64,000 nt of DNA from Dermacoccus abyssi (lineage in GTDB: Bacteria > Actinomycetota > Actinomycetes > Actinomycetales > Dermatophilaceae). Made by a program: the position numbers and the translations under genes. Positions 38,909-46,770 of this stretch are shown here, one piece after another. Under the pieces are notes generated by a model that was not told where the DNA came from, did not search any database, and worked only from the letters and a program-made list of their open reading frames with translations. Each line of letters starts with the position of its first letter. The first letter of the stretch is position 1. Location of the stretch: NCBI RefSeq assembly GCF_034541975.1, contig NZ_JAVYJM010000001.1, one strand, 5' to 3'.

Positions 38909-39757
38909 TCATTCGCCTCGCGGGGCGACGATCATCGGGATGGGCAGGTGGGCGAGCATCCGGCTCGCCACTGTACCGATGAAGGTCTGTTTGCCCTGCG
39001 CCAGGCGGGACGAACCGATGATGAGCGCGCTGTCGGGCTTCCACTCGATGTTCGCGATGGCCTCCTTGAGGTTCTTGCCCTGCCCGACGTGAGACGTCAC
39101 TTCGTCCACGTCGACCTCCTCGGCGGCACGCTCGAGCGCCGCCCGCACGCTTTCGACGCGTTCGTCCGGGACGTCGACGTCCGTGCCGAGCTCGAGCAAC
39201 GAGACCAGGCGCATCGGAAGGCTGACGCGCTCGACGCCGCGGATGGCTTCCTCGAGAATCCGGCCGGCGCCGGCGCTGGGCCCGACCGCAGCGACGAGTT
39301 CGGTCAATTCAGCGGGAGCGTCCTTGCGGTAGCCGCGCGGAGCCATCGCGACCGGCACCGGCGAGGCGTGCAGGAGCGCGGTGACGATGGCGTTCGTCGT
39401 CAGCGTCCGGGTGCCGGTGCCTGCGCCGATGACGATGAGATCGGCGTCGATCTCCTTCGCTGCGTCGAGCACTCCCTCGGCCACGGATCCGCTGCGCCGA
39501 ACGTGGAGGACGACGTCGTCGAGGTCCGTCAGCGCGTCGAGGTGCTTCTGCACGCCCTCACTGGCCTGACGCACGACCTCCTCGGTGAAGCTGACGTCGC
39601 CGAAGGTGTGGGCGCCGAACGTCTCCTCACGCACGACGTAGACGACGGCGAGATCGGCACGGAAAGTGCGGGCGAGCGTCGCCCCGAGGGCGAGGGCGTC
39701 CTTGGAGCGGGCGTCGCCGCCCCACGCGACGAGGTATCGGACGGTCGAGTCGCTCAT
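38909..39757 (-). CDS. universal stress protein with two Usp domains
   Basis: The 282-residue protein has two tandem Usp domains. Both nucleotide-loop patterns are visible: IVIGAGTGTRTLTTNAIVTA in the first half and IIGSSRLAQGKQTFIGTVAS in the second, each followed by a PVPVAMAP or PIPMIVAP strand. Usp proteins bind ATP and adapt cells to stress. Its ATG overlaps (ATGA) a TGA in the frame of the upstream permease gene, but the permease frame itself is closed 144 bases earlier by an amber codon. Confidence 0.9.
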   Translation of the reverse strand: MSDSTVRYLVAWGGDARSKDALALGATLARTFRADLAVVYVVREETFGAHTFGDVSFTEEVVRQASEGVQKHLDALTDLDDVVLHVRRSGSVAEGVLDAAKEIDADLIVIGAGTGTRTLTTNAIVTALLHASPVPVAMAPRGYRKDAPAELTELVAAVGPSAGAGRILEEAIRGVERVSLPMRLVSLLELGTDVDVPDERVESVRAALERAAEEVDVDEVTSHVGQGKNLKEAIANIEWKPDSALIIGSSRLAQGKQTFIGTVASRMLAHLPIPMIVAPRGE

Positions 39758-39897
39758 CGCGTTTCACCATCGCTTGTTGCCTGGGTCTGCCCTGTCGGCA
39801 CACCGCTGAGACCGCCGTCGGTGACGAGGTCGCCTTCCTGCGTGATCGTGACGTCGCCGCCGATGACGCCGTACTGCGTGCCCTCGGCACGCCGGCG
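39754..39897 (-). other. coding-like in-frame tail behind the permease amber codon
   Basis: After the TAG at 39900-39898 the same frame stays open for 47 codons (RRRAEGTQYGVIGGD, then VTITQEGDLVTDGGL, ending SDGETR) and closes with a TGA that overlaps the ATG of the stress-protein gene. The composition looks like a protein tail and the ATGA coupling with the next gene suggests that this was the original end of the permease gene. Confidence 0.6.
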
Positions 39898-41442
39898 CTA
39901 AAGGTCTTCGCACGAGCCGGTGCGCAGCGTCCGCCCCCGGAAGAACGCCGCATCCCGCGACCACTGCAGGGCCATGAGCACGAATCCGCACAGGAGCGAG
40001 ACGACACCGACGACGGCCACGGCGCCGAAGCCCCAGATGGTCACGTTCTTGCCGTTGTCGTCGAGCAGGTAGTCGGGTTCGGCGTACGACTTCACGGCGT
40101 AGGCGAACATGAGGAACAGGAGCGCCCCGCCGAGGCACGGGATGAGGCCGCGGTTGACGAAGTGGCGCGCCGACGTGCGCAGCGAGTGCCGGTAGAACCA
40201 GGCACAGGCGAAGCCGGTGATGCCGTAGTAGAAGGCGATCTGCAGCCCGATCGCGCCGATGAGCGCGCCGAGGATGTTCGTGCTGATGAGGGTCATGAGC
40301 AGGTAGAAACCTGCGGAGGCGATGCCCATCCCGAGCGTCGACCACGTGGGCGTCTGGTAGCGCGGGTGCACGGTGGAGAACTTGGCCGGCAGCGCGCGGA
40401 ACACGCCCATCGACAGGGCGGTGCGCGCCGTCGGGAGGATCGTCGTCTGTGTCGAGGCGGCCGACGAGGTGAGAATCGAGATGGCGAGGAGCGCCAGCCC
40501 GGCGTGGCCGAGGAAGGTGTCGCCGAAGAGCGCCGGACCGATCGCGGTGAACACGTCGTCGACGTTGGATTCGTTGCCGAGCCCGATGCCCTTGTCCCCC
40601 GTTCCGGCGAACGCGACGGTGGCGATGGAGACGAAGACGTAGATGACGAGGAGCAGCAGCGTCGAGATGACCGCGGCGCGGCCCGGCGTGCGGCTGGGGT
40701 CGTCGGCTTCCTCGTTCGTCGAGACGGCCGAATCCCAGCCCCAGTAGATGAACACGGCGAGCAGCACCGTCGAGGAGAGCACCGACATCGAGAGTCCACT
40801 CGGCCACAGCCACGACAGCGACGGCTTCACCGAGCCGGCCGGGGCGCTGCCGGAGTAGACCTTCCACACCGCCACCCCGACGACCATGATGAGCGTGAGC
40901 ACCTCGATCGTCAGCAGCGCGTACTGCAGGCGGGCGGAGACTTCGATGCCGCGGAACGAGATCCACGTCATGACGCCGATCCACAGGAGGCCGGCGGCGG
41001 TGGACCAGAACGTGCTCGAGTCAAGGCTGTTGTGCAGACCGAGTCCATTCGCGAAGGTGAACGAGTAGGCTCCGGCGATCTGGGCGAGGTTGGCCATGAC
41101 GATGATGTCGGCGATGACGATGCCCCAGCCGCCCATCCAGCCGGCCACGGGGCCGAAGGCGCGGGTCACCCAGGTGAAGGTGGTGCCGCAGTCGGGTTCG
41201 GCCTCGTTGAGCTCTCGGTAGGCCACCGCGATGAAGTACATCGGCAGGAAGGCCAGCAGCATGATGGCGGGCGCCTTGAAGCCCGCGCCACCCGCGACGA
41301 CGAAGCCGAGCGTTGCGGCGAATGAGTACGCGGGTGCCGTCGAGGCCACGCCGACGACCACGCTCCCGGTGAGACCCAGGGCGCCCGCGCGAAGCCCCTT
41401 GCCCTCGGTGACGACGGTCGCGCCCGATCCTGCGTCGCTCAT
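39898..41442 (-). CDS. APC-superfamily amino-acid permease, probably C-terminally truncated by an in-frame TAG
   Basis: From ATG 41442 (MSDAGSGATV) the protein has 514 residues and about twelve to fourteen membrane helices with APC features: GLTGSVVVGVASTAPAYSF, an early ELNEAEPDCGTTFTWVTRAFGP read in parts, and FIYWGWDSAVSTNEEADD. It imports an amino acid or polyamine by proton symport; the partner enzyme upstream (saccharopine-dehydrogenase-like) suggests a lysine-related or similar compound, an inference. The stop TAG falls after FFRGRTLRTGSCEDL, outside the last helix, so transport may be unaffected. Confidence 0.88.
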   Translation of the reverse strand: MSDAGSGATVVTEGKGLRAGALGLTGSVVVGVASTAPAYSFAATLGFVVAGGAGFKAPAIMLLAFLPMYFIAVAYRELNEAEPDCGTTFTWVTRAFGPVAGWMGGWGIVIADIIVMANLAQIAGAYSFTFANGLGLHNSLDSSTFWSTAAGLLWIGVMTWISFRGIEVSARLQYALLTIEVLTLIMVVGVAVWKVYSGSAPAGSVKPSLSWLWPSGLSMSVLSSTVLLAVFIYWGWDSAVSTNEEADDPSRTPGRAAVISTLLLLVIYVFVSIATVAFAGTGDKGIGLGNESNVDDVFTAIGPALFGDTFLGHAGLALLAISILTSSAASTQTTILPTARTALSMGVFRALPAKFSTVHPRYQTPTWSTLGMGIASAGFYLLMTLISTNILGALIGAIGLQIAFYYGITGFACAWFYRHSLRTSARHFVNRGLIPCLGGALLFLMFAYAVKSYAEPDYLLDDNGKNVTIWGFGAVAVVGVVSLLCGFVLMALQWSRDAAFFRGRTLRTGSCEDL

Positions 41443-41443
41443 C

Positions 41444-42691
41444 TCACTGCTCCCGCATGCCCCAGGGGGAACCGAAACCGTCGGGCTTCGGCGCCTTGAG
41501 CAGGTCGAGGAACGGCACGGCATCGAACGCCTCGGGGCCGAGGACGCCGGCGCCGGACCACGCACCGATGGCAAGGAGTTCGAGAGCGACGACGGGGTTG
41601 ATCGCCGTCTGCCAGACGACGCACTGGGAGTCGTAGTCCTTCATCGTCTGCTCGTTGTCGACGACGTGGTAGAGGTACGTCGAGCGCGGCTCGCCGTCCG
41701 TTCCGGTGCCGGTGACCCACAGGCCGGCGCAGGTCTTGCCCTTCGTGCGCGGCCCGATGGTGGCGGGGTCGGGCAGAGCTGCTGCGACGACGTCGCGCGG
41801 CGAGATCTGCTGGCCCTTGACGGTGATGAGTTCCGTTGAGTCGAGGCCGAGGGTGTGGAGCACCTTGAGGATGCCGATGAACTCCTCACCGAGGCCGTAC
41901 GTGAAGGTGACGCGCTTGGCGTCGACCCAGCGCGGCATGAGGAGCACTTCCTCGTGTTCGACGTTGACGCACTCCACCTCGCCGATGCCCTCGGGGAAGT
42001 CGAAGGTTTCGGGCTCACTGAACGGCGGCGTGGTGAACCAGCCGCGGTCCTTGTCCCAGACGACGGGCGGGTTGAGGCATTCCTCGATGGTCGTCCACAT
42101 GGAGAAAGACGGCGCGAAGATCTCGTGGCCGTCGCCGTCGGTGACGACGAGGTTGGCGCCGTCGCGGGTGCCGAGTTCGTCGATCTCGGAGAAGAGATGG
42201 TCGGCGGCGTAGCGGGCGAAGACGTCCGAGAGGCCAGGCTCGACGCCGATGCCGACGAGCGCGAGCCGTCCGGCCTTCTCCCACTCATCGGCCTTGGCGA
42301 ACTGTTCGTCGCCGAGCTTGACGCCGACATTCGCGTACGGCTCGCTCTCGTGGGGCTTCGAGAGGGACATCGCCATGTCGAGGTAGTCGGCGCCCGCGGC
42401 GAAGGCTCCGTCGAAAATGGGCATGACGAAGACGGGGTCGACGGCGTTGAACACGTGCGTGATGGCGTGCTCGCGGCAGAGCGCCTCGACGCCCTCGACG
42501 CTCGAGGCGTCGATCTGAGCGGACGCGACTCGGGTTTCGCCGTCACGACGCTCGGACGCAGCCCGGGCGCTCGCCTCGGCACGCTCAGCCGAGTAGTCGG
42601 CGACGACGAGTGCGTCGAAGAAGTCACGCTCGACGAGGAGTTTCGCGGCGGCCGAGCCGACGCCGCCGGCGCCGATGAGCAGGATGCGCAT
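41444..42691 (-). CDS. saccharopine dehydrogenase family protein
   Basis: The 415-residue protein has an N-terminal NAD(P) Rossmann fold (MRILLIGAGGVGSAAAKLL, VVADYSAERAE), YLDMAMSLSKPHE, and the C-terminal substrate domain with FTYGLGEEFIGIL. The family includes saccharopine and carboxynorspermidine dehydrogenases and other lysine- or polyamine-linked enzymes. It is directly followed by the APC permease (gap one base), so the permease may import its substrate. It is the first gene of a ten-gene minus-strand run. Confidence 0.88.
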   Translation of the reverse strand: MRILLIGAGGVGSAAAKLLVERDFFDALVVADYSAERAEASARAASERRDGETRVASAQIDASSVEGVEALCREHAITHVFNAVDPVFVMPIFDGAFAAGADYLDMAMSLSKPHESEPYANVGVKLGDEQFAKADEWEKAGRLALVGIGVEPGLSDVFARYAADHLFSEIDELGTRDGANLVVTDGDGHEIFAPSFSMWTTIEECLNPPVVWDKDRGWFTTPPFSEPETFDFPEGIGEVECVNVEHEEVLLMPRWVDAKRVTFTYGLGEEFIGILKVLHTLGLDSTELITVKGQQISPRDVVAAALPDPATIGPRTKGKTCAGLWVTGTGTDGEPRSTYLYHVVDNEQTMKDYDSQCVVWQTAINPVVALELLAIGAWSGAGVLGPEAFDAVPFLDLLKAPKPDGFGSPWGMREQ

Positions 42692-43002
42692 AGTCGTGTG
42701 GTCCGTTCAGGAAGTCGGGCGGTTCGGGACGTGCTGACTGCGGTGTGATCTCAGGTCAGCCGTACCGGGCCGTCGACTCGTGCGTGTGCCCGGATCACCC
42801 CTACGGATCCGTCGGCATCGCCGCTTTGCCCGCGCCTCCACCAGACATGCTCGTGAGACGCAGATCACTATGGGCGCGAGCATAGGCCTCGCCCCCCGAC
42901 AACCGCTAGCGATGCGTCAGCCCGTGGAAGGTGGGGCGGCGGGAAGCCCCAACCGTCACCAACTACGCAGTGAAGACAAGCGCCCAGCCGTACCCTGAGC
43001 CC
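42692..43002. other. intergenic region between divergent genes
   Basis: No gene is seen in these 311 bases. It must hold promoters for the minus-strand operon and the plus-strand helicase gene. Two inverted repeats are visible: GCTGAC (42733-42738) with GTCAGC (42755-42760), and ATGCTCG-TGA (42847-42856) with CGAGCAT (42877-42883) including an inner GTGA/TCAC pair. No convincing -10/-35 pair could be picked. Confidence 0.5.
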
Positions 43003-46000
43003 ATGCGGCCCGGCCTTTACGAAAAGCTCATTACTGCTCGCCTCGCGGCCGAGTTGGAAGAACTGCAGGACCGCTTCACGGTGACGAAGGGCGTCGTCGA
43101 CGAGGCCATCGCGCCGGAGGTTCTCGCTCGCCACCTGGCGAAGTCACTCGTCCGCCATCTCGCCAGCGACGAAGGCCCGAGCCGCGTCAACGAGATCCTG
43201 CGAGCACTCGAGGACGAGAACGACGAGCTGCTTCCCGAGGACGAACTCGCCGAACTCCTCGCGCTCTCCCCCACCGCCGGACTCGGCGCCGGGCGTCAGT
43301 ACACGCGTCGCCCGAGTACCCGCCTGTCGGAGGCGGCGCTGCTGACGAACGCACAGGGCGAGCCGAGTATCGGCGGCGAGCTGCGCAACGAGCTCGCAAC
43401 GGCCGATCGCGTCGACCTGCTGTGTGCCTTCGTCATGTGGCCGGGCATCCGCGTCATCGAAGATCAGTTGCGGGGGTTGAAGGACCACGGGGTGCCGATC
43501 CGCGTCATCACGAGCACGTACACGGGGTGCACGGATCGAGGGGCGCTCGATCGGTTGGTCACGGAGTACGGCGCCGAGGTGAAGGTGCACTACGAGACGA
43601 GCCGTACGCGCCTGCACGCGAAGGCCTGGATCTTTCACCGCGACAGCGGGTACGGCACGGGGTTCGTGGGCTCGTCGAACCTGTCGTCGTCGGCGCTGCT
43701 CGACGGCGTCGAGTGGAACGTGCGCATCAGCGACATCGCGACGCCGACGCTCATGCGCAAGTTCGAGGCGACGTTCGACAGCTATTGGGCGAACCCGGCG
43801 TTCGAGACGTATGAGCCGAGCCGCGATCACGAGCGGCTCGATAGCGCCTTGCTCAGCGCGTCCGGCCGGCAGAAGAGCGAGGGCATCAGCCTCTCGGGTC
43901 TCGAGGTGACGGCGCGCCCACACCAGGCACGCATGCTGGAGGAGCTCGAGGCACACCGCACGATTCACGGCCGCCACCGCAACCTCGTCATCGCGGCGAC
44001 GGGTACCGGCAAGACGGTGGTGGCGGCGCTCGACTACAAGCGAATGTGTTCCGGCTCGAACCGCCCGAGGCTGCTGTTCGTCGCGCATCGCCGCGAGATC
44101 CTCGAGCAGGCGCGGCGCACGTACGCGGAGGTGCTGCGTGACCCGAACTTCGGCGAGCTGCTCGTCGACGGGCATCGTCCCGTGAACAACACGCACGTGT
44201 TCGCGAGTGTGCAGTCGCTCGCCACGACAGATCTGACGGCCGTCGACCCGACGGCGTACGACGTCATCGTCATCGACGAGTTCCACCACGCGTCGGCGCC
44301 GACGTACCGACGCATCCTCGACCACTTCGAGCCGCGAGAATTGCTCGGACTCACCGCGACGCCAGAGCGAGCCGACGGGCAGGACGTGCGCGAGGTGTTC
44401 TTCGATGGGCACGCGGCGACGGAACTGCGGTTGTGGGATGCGCTCGAGGAGGATCTCCTCACGCCGTTCCACTACTTCGTCGTGGGCGACACGGTGGATC
44501 TGACGTCGGTGAAGTGGCTCGGTTCGCGGGGCACCTACGACCGCGCGGAGCTCAGTGAGTTGCTGGCGACGAATGCCGAGCGAGCGGCGCACGTGCTGCG
44601 TTCGGTGGAGGCCAAGGTGGGCGACCTGGACGCAATGAAAGCGCTCGGGTTCTGTGTGTCGTTGGAGCACGCGCGGTTCATGGCGCAGTTCTTCACGGCG
44701 TCGGGAGTGCCGTCGATGCACGTGACGTCGGCGGCCGACAGCGCGGATCGGGGTGAGGCGCAGCGTCGCCTGCGTGACGGTGAGATCAAGGCGATCTTCA
44801 CGGTGGACATGTTCAACGAGGGTGTCGACATTCCGGCCGTCAACACGGTGTTGTTCCTGCGCCCGACGGAGAGCCCGACGGTCTTCGTTCAGCAGTTGGG
44901 GCGCGGTTTGCGCTTGGCGAACGACAAGCCGGTGCTGACGGCGTTGGACTTCGTCGGGCATCAGCGCAAGGAGTATCGCTGGGATCGCAAGCTGCGTGCG
45001 GTGGCGAAGACGATCAAGCGGACGGAGTTGACGACGGCGATCGACGGGGCCGGCATTCCGCTGCCGGCGGGCTCGCAGATCGTGTTCGATCGAGTGGCGC
45101 GCGACATCGTGGTGAAGAACATCAAGGCGGGGGTTTCGGGCGGTTGGCAGTCGCTGGTGCGTGAGGCCCGCGAGACACGGCCCGACTCGCTGCGAGCCTT
45201 CCTCGACGACAGCGGCCTGGAGCTGGCCGACCTCTACACGAACAACAAGAGCTGGACTCTTCTGCGTCGAGAAGCCGGCCTCCTGCCGCGAGAGGGTTCT
45301 GCGTTGGAGCGCGATCTTCTGAAGCGGGTGCGGGCGTTCATGCACGTGGACGATGTGGAGCGCTCACGGGCGTACCGAGAGGTGCTGAGAGACGGGTTCA
45401 CGTGGGAGGCCGGTTCGGACGCAGCGCGCCGGTACGCGCCCATGCTGACGATGGCGCTGTTCCCGCGGGGCGGATACGGGTCTGCTCGGGATGCGGTGGC
45501 TGCGCTGGGCCCCGAGGTGGAGTTCCGCCGCGAACTGACGACGGTGCTCGAGATGGCCCTGGAGAACGCGACGTACCTCACGCGGCCGATGGACGGCCGG
45601 CTGGGCACTCTGCCGTTGGCGTTGCATGCGCGCTATACCCGCGAGGAGTTGCTGACGGCGATCGGGTACGCGTCGTACGACGAGAAGCGCTTCCCGAGTG
45701 CGGCGGTGGCCGGTGTGTACCACCGGCCGGAGCAGGCGTTGGACGCCTTCCTCGTGACGACGAACAAGGTGGGCTCCGGCTTCTCACCCACGACGATGTA
45801 CCGCGATTACGCGATCAGTCGCGGCCTGTTCCACTGGGAGTCGCAGGGCGTGACGCGCGAGGACTCGGCGACGGGCCAGCGCTACATCCACCACGCCGAG
45901 CGGGGCTCTTCGATCGCGCTGTTCGTGCGCGAATACAAGGTTGACGTCTTCGGTGGGGGCGCGCCCTACGTCTACCTCGGCGACGCGAGCTACGTCAGGC

Positions 46001-46086
46001 ACGAGGGCGAACGCCCGATGGCGATTACGTGGAAGCTGACGCAGCCCATGCCGGAGCAGGTGTTCCAGTGGGCCTCGGCGGTGTGA
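43003..46086 (+). CDS. PLD-nuclease / SF2 helicase / DUF3427 protein
   Basis: The 1027-residue protein (ATG 43003, MRPGLYEKLITARL) has an N-terminal helical part, a phospholipase-D nuclease module (about 110-275; H205-x-K207 in RTRLHAKAWIFH, then FVGSSNLSSSAL), an SF2 helicase core (about 300-680; Walker A IAATGTGKTVV, DEFHHA, LLGLTATPER, motif VI QQLGRGLRL) and a C-terminal DUF3427 domain. One HxK per chain means a PLD active site would need a dimer. Such proteins occur in defence islands. A longer upstream frame to 42931 lacks support. The gene is monocistronic. Confidence 0.88.
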   Translation: MRPGLYEKLITARLAAELEELQDRFTVTKGVVDEAIAPEVLARHLAKSLVRHLASDEGPSRVNEILRALEDENDELLPEDELAELLALSPTAGLGAGRQYTRRPSTRLSEAALLTNAQGEPSIGGELRNELATADRVDLLCAFVMWPGIRVIEDQLRGLKDHGVPIRVITSTYTGCTDRGALDRLVTEYGAEVKVHYETSRTRLHAKAWIFHRDSGYGTGFVGSSNLSSSALLDGVEWNVRISDIATPTLMRKFEATFDSYWANPAFETYEPSRDHERLDSALLSASGRQKSEGISLSGLEVTARPHQARMLEELEAHRTIHGRHRNLVIAATGTGKTVVAALDYKRMCSGSNRPRLLFVAHRREILEQARRTYAEVLRDPNFGELLVDGHRPVNNTHVFASVQSLATTDLTAVDPTAYDVIVIDEFHHASAPTYRRILDHFEPRELLGLTATPERADGQDVREVFFDGHAATELRLWDALEEDLLTPFHYFVVGDTVDLTSVKWLGSRGTYDRAELSELLATNAERAAHVLRSVEAKVGDLDAMKALGFCVSLEHARFMAQFFTASGVPSMHVTSAADSADRGEAQRRLRDGEIKAIFTVDMFNEGVDIPAVNTVLFLRPTESPTVFVQQLGRGLRLANDKPVLTALDFVGHQRKEYRWDRKLRAVAKTIKRTELTTAIDGAGIPLPAGSQIVFDRVARDIVVKNIKAGVSGGWQSLVREARETRPDSLRAFLDDSGLELADLYTNNKSWTLLRREAGLLPREGSALERDLLKRVRAFMHVDDVERSRAYREVLRDGFTWEAGSDAARRYAPMLTMALFPRGGYGSARDAVAALGPEVEFRRELTTVLEMALENATYLTRPMDGRLGTLPLALHARYTREELLTAIGYASYDEKRFPSAAVAGVYHRPEQALDAFLVTTNKVGSGFSPTTMYRDYAISRGLFHWESQGVTREDSATGQRYIHHAERGSSIALFVREYKVDVFGGGAPYVYLGDASYVRHEGERPMAITWKLTQPMPEQVFQWASAV

Positions 46087-46127
46087 CTATGGGACGGCCA
46101 ATTGTGGCAGGCCGTACGACGTGCGCG

Positions 46128-46736
46128 TCAGAGGGATCCGTCGCTCCAGGTTCCGTCGGGCAGTCGCGTACAGCCAAACGTGTCTCGATAGGTCGCGTCG
46201 CCACTCGCACACGTGAGGTCGAAGTCCTGTGTCTCCTTCGGCCCACCCCAGGTGAATCCGTACATCTCGCAGAGTCCCTGAGACGCCGGCGCCACTCCTC
46301 GACGACAGGTTGAAGCATTCGGCTCCTGCGCCTTTTCAGCCGGCGTGCACGGCACATACCAACCTTCGAACGGGTCATAACACTGGGCGGTCTGCGCCGC
46401 CGAAGTCTTCTTGGGTGAAAAGAAGGGTGCTGACGGTTCGGTAGAGGGCGGAGGGGTTGTCTTGACCACGCTCGAGGGCGTGACGTTCTGGGTAGACGAG
46501 GGCGTGACGTTCTGGGTCGACGAGGCCGTGGGCGTCACTGCCTTAGACGGGGTCGATTCAGTGGACGGCGAAGTCGGCTTCGAAGCCGCGGACCGCGCGG
46601 ACGTCGATTTCGATGCCGACGACGTTGTGCTCGTCGTCGAGGTTCCCGTACCAGAAGGCTCCGGGTCGCCACCCGAGCAAGCAGCCATCAGCGGCAGCAC
46701 AGCCAGACCCAACGACGCCTTGAAAGTCCGATTCAC
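46128..46736 (-). CDS. Ser/Thr-rich lipoprotein with a cysteine-rich C-terminal domain
   Basis: The 202-residue product starts with GTG and a lipoprotein signal (LGLAVLPLMAAC, lipid Cys20). A disordered Ser/Thr/Pro linker (about 21-115) contains the tandem unit TQNVTPSS. The C-terminal 85 residues have six cysteines and aromatic residues (CYDPFEGWYVPC, CRRGVAPASQGLC, CASGDATYRDTFGC), likely three disulfides. The function is unknown. It lies 34 bases downstream of the large helicase gene on the same strand, so it may be cotranscribed with the DUF6361-PLD-helicase set. Confidence 0.8.
   Translation of the reverse strand: MNRTFKASLGLAVLPLMAACSGGDPEPSGTGTSTTSTTSSASKSTSARSAASKPTSPSTESTPSKAVTPTASSTQNVTPSSTQNVTPSSVVKTTPPPSTEPSAPFFSPKKTSAAQTAQCYDPFEGWYVPCTPAEKAQEPNASTCRRGVAPASQGLCEMYGFTWGGPKETQDFDLTCASGDATYRDTFGCTRLPDGTWSDGSL
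46474..46521. repeat. 24-base tandem repeat inside the lipoprotein linker
   Basis: Two 24-base units (46474-46497 and 46498-46521, core GGCGTGACGTTCTGGGT) differ at one base, and a partial third unit follows. They encode the repeated NVTPSSTQ-type linker. Copy-number change would keep the frame. Confidence 0.75.
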
Positions 46737-46770
46737 CAGCTAAGACTAGGCCACGCAGGCATAGCAGCTG

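Noticed and set aside
43144..45345. Open frame of 733 codons opposite the PLD-helicase gene
   Set aside because: Antisense shadow of a gene with intact helicase motifs.
46474..46521. Short tandem repeat as a CRISPR array
   Set aside because: Only two adjacent 24-base units without spacers, inside a coding linker.
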